Source: Proteus columbae | GTDB lineage: Bacteria; Pseudomonadota; Gammaproteobacteria; Enterobacterales; Enterobacteriaceae | Direction: 5' to 3' | Assembly: GCF_009914335.1 (NCBI RefSeq) | Contig: NZ_CP043925.1 | Location: 558,001 to 622,000, forward strand | Length of the DNA stretch: 64,000 nucleotides | Shown: in pieces, positions 21,311-32,538 of the stretch | Layout: every line of letters begins with the position of its first letter | Numbering within the stretch: the first letter of the stretch is position 1 | Translations under genes and position numbers: made by a program | Notes under the pieces: model-generated | The model's database searches: none | What the model saw: the letters and a program-made list of their open reading frames with translations, nothing else | Told to the model about the DNA's origin: nothing

Positions 21311-22213
21311 ATGAGTAAAGACAAAGCAATTACGTTGGAATCTTTACGAGTCATGGATGCCATTGATCGTAGAGGGAGTTTTGCAGCTGCAGCTGATGAA
21401 CTAAATCGAGTTCCATCGGCACTCAGTTATACCATGCAAAAATTAGAAGAAGATTTAGATGTTGTCCTTTTTGACCGTTCTGGCCATAGAACTAAATTTA
21501 CTAATGTCGGCAGAATGCTACTTGATAGAGGACGCATATTACTTGAGGCTGCCGACAAATTAACGTCAGATGCCGAAGCCTTAGCAAGAGGCTGGGAGCC
21601 TCATATCACCATTGTTTGTGAAGCTCTTACTCCTGCATCTAGACTCTTTCCTTTGGTTGATAAATTAGCTGAAAAATCCAATACCCAACTCTCTTTAGTG
21701 ACAGAAGTCTTAGCTGGTGCTTGGGAAAGCTTAGAAAGCGGTAAATGTGATATTGTGATTTCACCTGATATGCATTTTCGCACTTCATCGGAAATCAACT
21801 TTCGTCCTTTATACAATACCACTAGCGTTTATGTTGCCAGCCCAGATCACCCCATCCATAACGAACCTGAGCCATTAGCAGAAGAAACTCGCTTAAAATA
21901 TCGAGGCATTGCCATTGCAGATACCGCAAGAGAGCGTCCAGTTTTAACTGTACTGCTATTAGATAAACAGCGCCGTTTAACGGTCAGTTCTATTGAAGAT
22001 AAACGCCGAGCGTTAATTGCAGGTTTAGGTGTAGCGACGATGCCAATTGATTTGATTGAAGATGATATCAAAGAAGGGCGTTTACGTGTTGTTGGCCCTG
22101 AATATCACCATGAAAATAATATTATTATGGCATGGCGAAGAGACAGCATGGGCGAAGCAAAATCGTGGTGTTTACGTGAAATACCTAAACTCTTTGCGAA
22201 CAATAAAAAATAG
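21311..22213 (+). CDS. yhaJ: LysR-type transcriptional regulator YhaJ
   Basis: LysR regulator of 300 residues; the E. coli counterpart regulates yhaK and, in pathogenic strains, type III secretion. The N-terminal winged helix (about 8-65: LESLRVMDAIDRRGSFAAAADEL, SALSYTMQKLEEDLDV) and the two-lobed effector domain follow the family closely. The ATG at 21311 gives the family N terminus MSKDKAITLESLRV; the in-frame extension to 21293 is not needed. The divergent neighbour yhaK is its likely target. Confidence 0.93.
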   Translation: MSKDKAITLESLRVMDAIDRRGSFAAAADELNRVPSALSYTMQKLEEDLDVVLFDRSGHRTKFTNVGRMLLDRGRILLEAADKLTSDAEALARGWEPHITIVCEALTPASRLFPLVDKLAEKSNTQLSLVTEVLAGAWESLESGKCDIVISPDMHFRTSSEINFRPLYNTTSVYVASPDHPIHNEPEPLAEETRLKYRGIAIADTARERPVLTVLLLDKQRRLTVSSIEDKRRALIAGLGVATMPIDLIEDDIKEGRLRVVGPEYHHENNIIMAWRRDSMGEAKSWCLREIPKLFANNKK

Positions 22214-22255
22214 TTTTTGAAGCTCAGATAATCTTTAGATTTTATGCTTAAAACA

Positions 22256-22283
22256 AAAAAAGATCCTCTAGAGGATCTTTTTT
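22256..22283. terminator. Bidirectional terminator between yhaJ and yqjF
   Basis: Near-perfect palindrome centred at 22269/22270 (AGATCCTCT/AGAGGATCT) extended by A and T runs on both sides, between convergent genes. Confidence 0.9.
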
Positions 22284-22299
22284 GTTTCTCAAAGGGTTA

Positions 22300-22692
22300 T
22301 TACCAATTTTTATTGAAAATACGATCTAAGCTCCATTTACCTGGACCGGTGATAACCAGTAATAAATATCCACCTGCGATTGTCATATTTTTCATAAACA
22401 TTAATTGGTTCATGCCTTCAGCAAAATTACTGTGGAACAGTAGTGCGGTTAGAAGAGTAAATACCGCGGTAAAGATTGCTGTTGTGCGAGTTAAGAAACC
22501 AAATAAGATTGCTAATCCACCGCCTAATTCTAATAAAATAGTCAGTGGTAATAAGAAACCTGGAACACCCATTGCTTGCATATATTGCTGTGTACCTTCG
22601 TAACCACCAATTTTTCCGTAGCCTGCGCTGATAAATAAAATTGGCATTAAAATGCGGGCAATTAATAACGCAATATCTTCAAATTTTTTCAT
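22300..22692 (-). CDS. yqjF: DoxX-family inner-membrane protein YqjF
   Basis: Four-helix membrane protein of the DoxX family, 130 residues; function not firmly known. It closely follows E. coli YqjF: MKKFEDIALLIARILMPILF, GGYEGTQQYMQAMGVPGF, LFGFLTRTTAIFTA, HSNFAEGMNQLMFMKN. It lies in the conserved yqj-yha cluster downstream of yqjK, with a 180-base gap that may hold its own promoter. Confidence 0.93.
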   Translation of the reverse strand: MKKFEDIALLIARILMPILFISAGYGKIGGYEGTQQYMQAMGVPGFLLPLTILLELGGGLAILFGFLTRTTAIFTAVFTLLTALLFHSNFAEGMNQLMFMKNMTIAGGYLLLVITGPGKWSLDRIFNKNW

Positions 22693-22875
22693 GATGTTTA
22701 TTCCTAATTAAACTCTATTATTCGCAATGTATATCGATTTGTATTGTATTTTCGTCGGCTATTTTTCTATTTTTAGATTTAATAACCACGGCTACGTTGT
22801 GAGATATATAATAATGTGAGTTGAGTAAAGAGGATATTAAGAAGAATTAACATTCTTAGACAAAAAAATTGATGT

Positions 22876-23181
22876 TCAATCTGAGGTTTTTTTGAAGGAC
22901 TTTTGGATTGTACGAATTAAACCAATTGCACCGATAGCTCGTTGTCCTAATCGTATGATTTTTTTAGGATGTTTAATGCTGTAAAGAGAAATAAAACTGG
23001 CACCCACTAAAAGCGCAGGTTTTAACGAAATGATAATTCTCCATGCTTTATCATAAGGCTCTGTCACATCAAGCCAAGTTTGCGTGCTTTGCCCTAAATC
23101 AGAGCGCTGTTGCTGAATTTTATTCAACAACAGCTTTTTACGTCTTGCGAGGATCGCCTGCTTATTTTGTTTGTTCATCAT
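22876..23181 (-). CDS. yqjK: YqjK-like protein
   Basis: Small 101-residue protein with a strongly basic N terminus (LARRKKLLLNKIQQQR) and one hydrophobic segment (about 50-68). It resembles E. coli YqjK in size, composition and position. It overlaps the 3' end of yqjE by 20 bases, so the two are translationally linked. Function unknown. Confidence 0.85.
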   Translation of the reverse strand: MMNKQNKQAILARRKKLLLNKIQQQRSDLGQSTQTWLDVTEPYDKAWRIIISLKPALLVGASFISLYSIKHPKKIIRLGQRAIGAIGLIRTIQKSFKKTSD

Positions 23182-23572
23182 GATATTGCTCCAAAAGACG
23201 TTTATCTAATTCCAATTGTTGGCGAGTATCGCCTAACAAGGTGGAATTTCGCGCTTTTCTTAATGTCATGATGGCACCAATCAGTGCACAAAAAAGTAAA
23301 GTAGCGGTTGTGATGGCTAAAGCATGGACTCGATATTCAGGTGGAATAACCCAAAAAATCAGAATAAGTAGGCTCATTAAGCCAAAGGCGGTGAGCAACA
23401 AAGTAACACCAGCCATTAAAATAAGCTGGATAAGCGTGGTTTTTTCTTCTTCTAGCTCAACGGCAATCAAGTTTAGGCGTGTTTCAACCATGCCTATCAT
23501 GATAGCGCCAATCTTACTGAGAGAATTCAGAACCCCAGATGCGGGGCCCTGTGGTCTTTGCGTATCACTCAT
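23162..23572 (-). CDS. yqjE: Phage-holin-III superfamily membrane protein YqjE
   Basis: Inner-membrane protein of 136 residues with two transmembrane helices (about 46-74 and 81-105) flanked by charged cytoplasmic parts. Start SDTQRPQGPASGVLNSLSKIGAIMIGMVETRLNL is typical of the YqjE family. It sits between yqjD (six bases) and yqjK. Likely associated with the inner membrane together with YqjD; role unknown. Confidence 0.88.
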   Translation of the reverse strand: MSDTQRPQGPASGVLNSLSKIGAIMIGMVETRLNLIAVELEEEKTTLIQLILMAGVTLLLTAFGLMSLLILIFWVIPPEYRVHALAITTATLLFCALIGAIMTLRKARNSTLLGDTRQQLELDKRLLEQYHDEQTK

Positions 23573-23578
23573 GGGTGA

Positions 23579-23884
23579 TTAGCGTTTAGCTAGAAGAACA
23601 CCAAGAACAACACCAACTGCAGCACCAATACCGACACCTGTCCACGGATTTTCACGAACATAGTTGTCTGCTTTGCCTGCAATTTCTTTGGTGTTATCGA
23701 CAATTTCACGACCTGCATCGCTCAATTTTGCACGAGAACCTTTGATTGCCGATTCTGCTTTTGCGCGTAAGCTTTGGATTTCTTCTTTGGATTTATCAGC
23801 AGAGGAGTTCAGCACTTCTTCTAGAGTATCAGCAAGAGATTTCAATTCACTACGCAGATCTTCATTTGAACGTTGATGAGACAT
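23579..23884 (-). CDS. yqjD: Ribosome- and membrane-associated protein YqjD
   Basis: DUF883/ElaB-YqjD family protein of 101 residues. A charged amphipathic region (1-75) is followed by a glycine-rich C-terminal membrane helix (GIGAAVGVVLGVLLAKR). In E. coli YqjD anchors ribosomes to the membrane in stationary phase; the same role here is inference. The ATG at 23884 has AAGGAG nine bases upstream, so the in-frame extension to 23926 was dropped. First gene of yqjD-yqjE-yqjK. Confidence 0.92.
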   Translation of the reverse strand: MSHQRSNEDLRSELKSLADTLEEVLNSSADKSKEEIQSLRAKAESAIKGSRAKLSDAGREIVDNTKEIAGKADNYVRENPWTGVGIGAAVGVVLGVLLAKR

Positions 23885-24053
23885 AATTAACTCCTTTAAT
23901 AGTGACAGGTTAATACTTATAACCATAGACCAATTTTATCTCTTAATAAAATTAAATATTGATGTAATGAGGTAAAAAAGAGAAAAGTCTTAATTAAACG
24001 GGAATATTTACTGTATTACTTGAGATAAAAAAAGAAGAGGTCACCCATAAAAT

Positions 24054-24085
24054 AAAAGCCTGTTCAGTTATCTGAAACAGGCTTT
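24054..24085 (-). terminator. yqjA terminator
   Basis: Hairpin AAAGCCTGTTCAG/CTGAAACAGGCTTT with one bulged base, followed on the minus strand by TTTTATTTTA. It lies downstream of yqjA and upstream of yqjD. Confidence 0.85.
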
Positions 24086-24151
24086 AAGTATGAGTTTTAT
24101 GACTCTATTTTGTATTCAGAATATCTTGATGTTATTAGAAAAAGCGGCGCT

Positions 24152-24811
24152 TTAGCTCACTTTCTTTTTCTTTTTAATCACAACCCAGATACTACCAATT
24201 AATCCCATAACTAATAGGCAAACTGGTAATAGCATAAGGATATTCATTAAATGGTGTTCATATTGGCGAAAGAGCGGGCTATTACCTAATAAGTAACCTA
24301 ACGTAGTCAGTATACCAACCCATAAAAGCCCACTTAACCAATTGAAGATTTGAAAGCGCGTGTTGTTTAATCCAGCAAGACCCGCAATCGTTGGCAACAG
24401 TGTTCTCACGAAGGCTAAAAAACGTCCAATTAACAGTGCGGCTAAGCCATGACGATGAAAAAGCCCATGAGCACGTTGGTGGTAATGTTCTGGCAGATGC
24501 GATAGCCAACTGCGTACTAATTTGGTATTTCCAAGCCATCGCCCTTGAAGATAGCCCAACCAACAGCCTAGGCTCGCGCCTGCAGTCAAAATAAGTAAGG
24601 TTAATGGAAAATCCATTGTATCTTTAGCAATTAACACGCCCACTAAAATTAATAAGCTATCTCCTGGTAAGAAAGCTGCGGGCAATACTCCGTTTTCTAG
24701 GAATAGTATGGTGAATAATAAAATGTAGATAATCCATATTAATGAAGGATTAGCTAAGGTTTCGTAATCTTGGTGCCATAGCGCCAAGAATAGCTCTCTT
24801 ACGATTTCCAT
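24152..24811 (-). CDS. yqjA: DedA-family membrane protein YqjA
   Basis: Inner-membrane protein of the DedA/SNARE-associated family, 219 residues. In E. coli YqjA and YghB are redundantly needed for membrane potential, alkaline tolerance and cell division. Family landmarks include [35 protein letters not shown], and the conserved [17 protein letters not shown] motif. In E. coli mzrA follows; here a terminator follows directly and no mzrA is visible. Confidence 0.94.
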   Translation of the reverse strand: MEIVRELFLALWHQDYETLANPSLIWIIYILLFTILFLENGVLPAAFLPGDSLLILVGVLIAKDTMDFPLTLLILTAGASLGCWLGYLQGRWLGNTKLVRSWLSHLPEHYHQRAHGLFHRHGLAALLIGRFLAFVRTLLPTIAGLAGLNNTRFQIFNWLSGLLWVGILTTLGYLLGNSPLFRQYEHHLMNILMLLPVCLLVMGLIGSIWVVIKKKKKVS

Positions 24812-25524
24812 ATAAAAGGCTTCCTAAAACTGAGTCATTTGGGGGTAAATATAGAATCAATAGGTGTTGTAATCTATTTACCCGTTTTCTACTTCATAGG
24901 GTCTATTTTTCATTGTTTAAAACAGCAACACTCTAACAAAATCATGAAAAACTAGACAGAAAATTTTTTAACTGGATGACGACACTATTTATACATGGAT
25001 ATTGGATCTCGAAAAATAGACATCTAATCTCTTTTTGAGTTCAGAATAGGCGCTTTTTAAAAAGAAAAACTTAAGAAGAGGGATAATACCAAGAGGTGTT
25101 TTCTATTTTATAGCGTTCATAAAAGATAAGTTTTTAATATTATTTGCGAAAAAATAAAACATTATCTTGTTTATTATTTATTCAAATAAAGAAGGGCTAG
25201 AGAGAATAATTGTTAGTGATAATGTTAATAAAAAAGACTATTAATGGATTAAGAAAATATAAAAGAAGAGAAACAAAATAAAAAATAAGTAAGATGACTA
25301 GGTATAACTTACTGATAATAATAATTTCTTTCATTTCATGTCGGTCTATTAAAAAGAACAAAATCCTATTATGATCACAGTTATGTTATTTTATTGTTAA
25401 CAAAAACGGTTAATGCTGTATATTTTGCATAATCAGCTTTTCAGCGCGATTCAATTCCTTATACTGGCATTGCAAACACTCAAAAATGCCTTTTTTAAAT
25501 ATTATTTTAAGTAATGGAATAGCT
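24812..25524. other. Divergent yqjA / sstT intergenic region
   Basis: About 710 bases, extremely A+T-rich, no gene recognised on either strand. It must contain the yqjA and sstT promoters. I see no riboswitch-like or conserved RNA structure and no convincing operator. Confidence 0.5.
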
Positions 25525-26778
25525 ATGGATAAACAACAATCCAGAGTCTTCAGCCTGTTCTTTCAGGGAAGTCTCGTTAAACAAATTCTCGTGGGATTAG
25601 TCGCAGGGATCTTACTTGCTTGGTTAGCGCCAGAAGCTGCCAAGATGATGAGCCTGTTAGGTACTCTGTTTATTAGTGCATTAAAAGCTGTTGCCCCTAT
25701 CTTAGTTTGGGTACTGGTTATGGCTTCAATTGCAAACCACCGCCAAGGGCAAAAATCTAATATTCGTCCTGTATTAATTTTATATCTGTTAGCAACGTTC
25801 TTTGCTGCGTTAACCGCAGTTGTTGCCAGCTTTATGTTCCCATCAGTTTTAACGTTAGTTGTTAACGAATCACAATTGTCACCACCTGAAAATATTGCTG
25901 AAGTTCTTAAAGGCGTATTAATTAATGTGGTTGCAAACCCTGTTGATGCGCTTATCAATGGTAACTATATGGGCATTTTAGCGTGGTCTATCGGGCTTGG
26001 TTTAGCATTACGCCACGCAAGTGATACTACTAAAGCCTTAACGCAAGATTTAGCTGACGCAGTAACTAACTTAGTGCGTGTTGTTATTCGTTTAGCGCCT
26101 ATCGGTATTTTCGGCTTAGTGTCATCAACGATTGCAACAACAGGCTTTGAAGTCTTAGCTGGTTACTTACAAGTTCTTGCTGTATTGATTGGCTGTATGT
26201 TGTTCGTTGCTTTAGTCGTGAATCCACTGATCGTATTTTGGAAAATCCGCAGTAATCCATATCCATTAGTATGGGCATGTTTGCGTGAAAGTGGTGTAAC
26301 TGCCTTCTTTACACGTAGCTCAGCTGCAAATATTCCAGTGAATATGGCAATGTGTCGTCGTATGAATTTAAACGAAGATACTTATTCTGTTTCAATTCCA
26401 TTAGGTGCAACCATCAATATGGGGGGTGCTGCAATCACTATCACTATTTTGACATTAGCTGCGGTTAATACACTGGGTATGCCAGTTGATATTCCAACAG
26501 CGTTATTGTTAAGCCTTGTTGCTGCGATTTGTGCGTGTGGTGCATCAGGTGTTGCAGGTGGTTCTTTACTGTTAATTCCACTGGCTTGTAGCATGTTTGG
26601 TATAAGCAATGATATCGCTATGCAAGTGGTTGCTGTGGGCGTGATGATCGGAGTGTTACAAGATTCAGCTGAAACTGCACTGAACTCATCAACTGACGTT
26701 CTGTTTACTGCAACAGTTTGTATTGCTGAAGATAATCGTATTTCAGAAAATCCATTAACTGAAAAAAATAATGGGTAA
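25525..26778 (+). CDS. sstT: Serine/threonine:Na+ symporter SstT
   Basis: Sodium-coupled uptake of L-serine and L-threonine across the inner membrane (DAACS family, elevator fold). The 417 residues show the family signatures [58 protein letters not shown] and [18 protein letters not shown]. The ATG at 25525 gives the family N terminus; the longer reading from 25486 has no support. Confidence 0.96.
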   Translation: MDKQQSRVFSLFFQGSLVKQILVGLVAGILLAWLAPEAAKMMSLLGTLFISALKAVAPILVWVLVMASIANHRQGQKSNIRPVLILYLLATFFAALTAVVASFMFPSVLTLVVNESQLSPPENIAEVLKGVLINVVANPVDALINGNYMGILAWSIGLGLALRHASDTTKALTQDLADAVTNLVRVVIRLAPIGIFGLVSSTIATTGFEVLAGYLQVLAVLIGCMLFVALVVNPLIVFWKIRSNPYPLVWACLRESGVTAFFTRSSAANIPVNMAMCRRMNLNEDTYSVSIPLGATINMGGAAITITILTLAAVNTLGMPVDIPTALLLSLVAAICACGASGVAGGSLLLIPLACSMFGISNDIAMQVVAVGVMIGVLQDSAETALNSSTDVLFTATVCIAEDNRISENPLTEKNNG

Positions 26779-26827
26779 AAAGGGTAAGTAGTAAGACAGG
26801 AAGAGTAGTAAAAATAATAATTAATAA

Positions 26828-26862
26828 AAAAATAAACCCCACATTTTGTGGGGTTTATTTTT
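26828..26862. terminator. Bidirectional terminator between sstT and fadH
   Basis: Fifteen- to sixteen-base-pair stem AAAAATAAACCCCACA/TGTGGGGTTTATTTTT with a three-base loop between convergent genes. Confidence 0.92.
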
Positions 26863-26882
26863 GTCTTGCTAACCTTAATTGA

Positions 26883-28913
<2,031 letters not shown>

Positions 28914-29171
28914 TTATACTGGTCAGATGAGATATCTATTAGCATAACGAGAAGTGAGTAATTAAGAGTTTATTATGTTAATAAGTTGTGATCTTAATCA
29001 TGGAAAAGGTGAATAGAGGACTATAAATCAATAATAATCTAAGTGATTAGTTAATGAGAACAAATAGTGATAATAAAAATCACACTCATTCATAATATTT
29101 CATCATATAATGTAGTGTACCTATTAATACGCATTAAAAACACACATCACTATTTTGAATTTGGAGACGTT

Positions 29172-29588
29172 ATGATTAATAAATTTAATCAACTTGTTGA
29201 CTGTTCTGACTTGGGTAAATTGGTATTACGTGTTTCTCTTGGGGTTTTAATGTTATTACATGGACTTCATAAAATGGAACCGGGTGGATTAGCAGGTATT
29301 CAGGGAATGTTGACCAATGCTAATCTACCTGCATTTATTGCTTATGGCACAGTGATTGGAGAAGTTGTTGCACCTATTCTACTGATTATTGGTTTATTTA
29401 CTCGTGCTTCAGCGCTAGTTTTAGCGGGTACAATGTTTGTTGCTGTACTGATGGTGCACTCAGGTGATTTATTTGCATTAAACCCTAAAACAGGGGGATG
29501 GGCGCCAGAAAGCGCGGGCTTCTATTTATTTGCGGCAATTGCTGTCATGTTTTTAGGTAGCGGTCGTTTCGCTGTTAAGAAAGATTAA
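29172..29588 (+). CDS. DoxX-family membrane protein
   Basis: Membrane protein of 138 residues with four predicted helices and DoxX landmarks: VLRVSLGVLMLLHGLHKM, EVVAPILLIIGLFTRASAL, and GFYLFAAIAVMFLGSGRFAV. The ATG at 29172 has GGAG upstream. An in-frame extension from 29067 adds 35 residues unlike the family. It is a paralogue of yqjF in this window but clearly distinct in sequence. Function unknown; some DoxX proteins take part in thiol or redox homeostasis. Confidence 0.85.
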   Translation: MINKFNQLVDCSDLGKLVLRVSLGVLMLLHGLHKMEPGGLAGIQGMLTNANLPAFIAYGTVIGEVVAPILLIIGLFTRASALVLAGTMFVAVLMVHSGDLFALNPKTGGWAPESAGFYLFAAIAVMFLGSGRFAVKKD

Positions 29589-29649
29589 TAAATTTAATAA
29601 TCAATAAATTTGAATATTATCTTTATAACTTGATTAAAATAGATGATTA

Positions 29650-29692
29650 AACGCCCAGTTCTCACACTATATGCAGACGAGATCTGGGCGTT
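29650..29692 (+). terminator. Terminator after the DoxX gene
   Basis: Nine-base-pair stem AACGCCCAG/CTGGGCGTT with a 25-base loop, then TTTTATTTTA. It lies between the convergent DoxX gene and the M16 protease gene. Confidence 0.8.
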
Positions 29693-29739
29693 TTATTTTA
29701 GGCGACTTTATAGCTTATCGTTTTCAACCTAAGTTATTT

Positions 29740-32538
29740 TTATTTTTGATTTGGTGGCGTTAATTTAAATACTTTTTCATTTTCGCCTAGCCACTGACGA
29801 GCTACTTGGTTTATATCGTTAACACTTAATGTTTTTATAATGGCAGGATCAGTAAGTAAACGCTGATACTGCTGGTCATCAGTTGCAACTTGTGCAAGGG
29901 CATCTGTCCAATAGCTTGCACTGTCATTTACCTGTGAATTTTCAGTTAGCCAGATATTTTTAGCCTCTTGTAACTCTTTATCTGTAATGCCTGACTGCTT
30001 AACTTCGTTGACCACTTTACGCGCGAGAGTAATTAATTCATCTGCACGCTCAGGTGATGCTGTAAAGTTTAAACGGCCAGTATAGTAGCTTGTAGGGACT
30101 TTCGTTAACATTTCAGAGAAACCAAGTGAATAAATACCACCTGCTTTTTCACGTAGATTAAGTCTTAAGCGTTGGCTGATCACCGTATCGAGTAAATTTA
30201 GCGCTAATACTTGTTGCTGTGACCATTGAGCTGACGCTGCATATTGAATGCTAATCATGCTCTTATCACTACTTGCAATAGGATATGTTTTGCTAAACGA
30301 GGTAAGTTTAGGATTAATAGCGGGATCTGCCCAAAATAAGCGTTGCTCTGAACGTGTTGGCAGACTCGCAATCCAACGCTCAATAAGAGGTTTAACTTGA
30401 TTTAGATTAACTGGGCCACTGATAACTAATGTCATATCAGCAGGTTGCCCTAAAATCATTTGGTTGGTTTGCTGTAATTGTTGGGCAGTAAACTGCTTCC
30501 AAGCACCTTGAGGAGAAACCACTAAACGATTGCCATTTTGATAACTTTCTTTATTGATATTATCTAAGAAGGTGCGTTCAACAGGTGTTTTTGAGATCCC
30601 TAATGCCATCGCTTGTTTTTGTTGCTCTAACTTCTCGCCATTAAATTGCGGTGACGTGATTTTTAAGTGCATTAACGTGAGTAAAGTTTCCAACTCATCA
30701 ATGGGGGCTTCACCACGAAAACCGTGGAATAACAGTTCGCTATAAGGACGTAAACTAATTTGGTGTTGTTTGGTAAATAACGCCAATTCCCGTGCATTAT
30801 AATGACCATATCCACTGACTTCAGGTAATTTTAATGCCCATTGCACCATGCCTAAGCTTTGATTGGTTTCAAGGGATGAACCACCCGGAATACGCAATGA
30901 AACTTGAATATTATCTTTAAGATAACTGTCATTTTTCACAATCACTTTTACGTTATTGCTCAGTATCCACTCTTGTGTTTTTTCAATCGGCAGTGATTGC
31001 GTTGAAACAATGGAGCCTGTTTGTTCAGGTTTGATATCTAACACAACGGCTTGTGTTTTTAACGTAAATGCACCTGGATTTGATTGTCTAATTTCTTGCC
31101 AGCGTTGTGCTGCTTTAGTTGCACTAAATACATTGGCATCACTATCAGGACCAATAACCGCCACTCGTGGTGATGCTTGTTTTAGATATTGAGCAAAATA
31201 GTGTTCTAGTGTTTCAGGTGTCACTTTATTGATGAGTTGATAGCTTAAATTTAATGCCTGTTTTTTTGTTTGAATTGGCATCTCCAATTCGATCGCGGTG
31301 GTAATTTGATTGGCTAAATAATCGTGTTCGTAACGTTCTTCGCCCGCAGCTTGTTGACTTAGACGTTTTAACATTGCATTGCGAGCATTATCTAACTCTT
31401 CTTGAGTTACCGGAACAGAGGCTAGGCGTTGAACCTCGGTAAATAAGATATCTAACGCGCCTTGGTAATCATTACCTTTAGGGTGCGCAATCATCAATTG
31501 CTGTGAGCGGCGAGCGTCTAACATTGCGCCTTGCGCATTCGCGCTAATGGACGCAATCAAGCCATTATCGACGATAGTTGAGAAGCGTTGATTTAAAATT
31601 GATAGCCATAATGAATCCATTAGGTCGTCATATTGACCTTGGCGGCTATTTAAAGGCGCAGGCAAAGTACGTTGCAAGGTAAATTGCAAAATACGTGAGC
31701 CTTGTTCTTTATCGAAAATAGTCTTAACGAGTAAATCTTTATGATCGATAAAGTTGTGCCAAGATGGGTCGTCAATCCCTTTGTTCTCGCTATTTTTAGC
31801 GTTAAACAGTTGTTTAATATCTGCGATTGCATCGCCTTGATTAAAGTTACCCACCAGCACTAAAGCCATTCTTTCTGGTTGATACCAAGCATCATAATAA
31901 CGTTTCGCATCTTTTACATCGCCATGTTTAACGATGTCTAAATCGCCAATAGGATCACGATCCAGATAACGGCTACCGTAATAACGTAATTCTTCTAACT
32001 GGCGGTTAATTCGAAAACCAATACCTTGGCGCAAACGCCATTCTTCAACAATAACAGGACGCTCTTTATCAAACTCAATAGGGTCAAATGTCATTTCAAA
32101 TGCCCAATCTGATAAGATTTTTAGCCCTGTTTTAATTTGGATGGGATTTGCATTCGGCAATGACAATTTATAGGTAGTTGCATTTAAACTAGTTGCTGCA
32201 TTAACGTGGCTACCTAATTTCATGCCTAGGCTTTCAAGTTGTTTAAAGCCCGTTGTACCCGGAAAGTGTGTGGTGCCTTTAAACGCCATATGTTCGGTAA
32301 AGTGTGAAAAACCAAGTTGCTTTTCATCTTCTTGTACAGAACCGCTTTTCACTAATAGGCGCATTTCAACGCCAGTTTGTTGGCGTTGCAGTAAGTAGAC
32401 GTCTAAACCATTATCTAACGTAAAATGGCGAACATCAGGGCGCAGTGATAGCGTATTTTTGTCATTTTGATTAGGGGTGCTTGCAGCACACCCTAAAAGT
32501 GAAAGACTGACTGAAACAATCAGTAAATTACGATACAT
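29740..32538 (-). CDS. pqqL: M16-family zinc metalloprotease, PqqL/FusC-like
   Basis: Large periplasmic M16B peptidase (932 aa) made of two homologous halves. The inverted zinc motif HFTEH is near residue 85, with the downstream glutamate in VIVEEWRLRQG. The N terminus is a lipoprotein-type signal (SLSLLGCAAS), so it is probably membrane-tethered in the periplasm. Size and context match E. coli PqqL, encoded with yddA and yddB. The Pectobacterium relative FusC degrades imported ferredoxin. Its start overlaps the end of the ABC gene by 11 bases, so it is the last gene of the receptor operon. Likely role: cleaving an imported host protein to free iron; the substrate is unknown. Confidence 0.9.
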   Translation of the reverse strand: MYRNLLIVSVSLSLLGCAASTPNQNDKNTLSLRPDVRHFTLDNGLDVYLLQRQQTGVEMRLLVKSGSVQEDEKQLGFSHFTEHMAFKGTTHFPGTTGFKQLESLGMKLGSHVNAATSLNATTYKLSLPNANPIQIKTGLKILSDWAFEMTFDPIEFDKERPVIVEEWRLRQGIGFRINRQLEELRYYGSRYLDRDPIGDLDIVKHGDVKDAKRYYDAWYQPERMALVLVGNFNQGDAIADIKQLFNAKNSENKGIDDPSWHNFIDHKDLLVKTIFDKEQGSRILQFTLQRTLPAPLNSRQGQYDDLMDSLWLSILNQRFSTIVDNGLIASISANAQGAMLDARRSQQLMIAHPKGNDYQGALDILFTEVQRLASVPVTQEELDNARNAMLKRLSQQAAGEERYEHDYLANQITTAIELEMPIQTKKQALNLSYQLINKVTPETLEHYFAQYLKQASPRVAVIGPDSDANVFSATKAAQRWQEIRQSNPGAFTLKTQAVVLDIKPEQTGSIVSTQSLPIEKTQEWILSNNVKVIVKNDSYLKDNIQVSLRIPGGSSLETNQSLGMVQWALKLPEVSGYGHYNARELALFTKQHQISLRPYSELLFHGFRGEAPIDELETLLTLMHLKITSPQFNGEKLEQQKQAMALGISKTPVERTFLDNINKESYQNGNRLVVSPQGAWKQFTAQQLQQTNQMILGQPADMTLVISGPVNLNQVKPLIERWIASLPTRSEQRLFWADPAINPKLTSFSKTYPIASSDKSMISIQYAASAQWSQQQVLALNLLDTVISQRLRLNLREKAGGIYSLGFSEMLTKVPTSYYTGRLNFTASPERADELITLARKVVNEVKQSGITDKELQEAKNIWLTENSQVNDSASYWTDALAQVATDDQQYQRLLTDPAIIKTLSVNDINQVARQWLGENEKVFKLTPPNQK

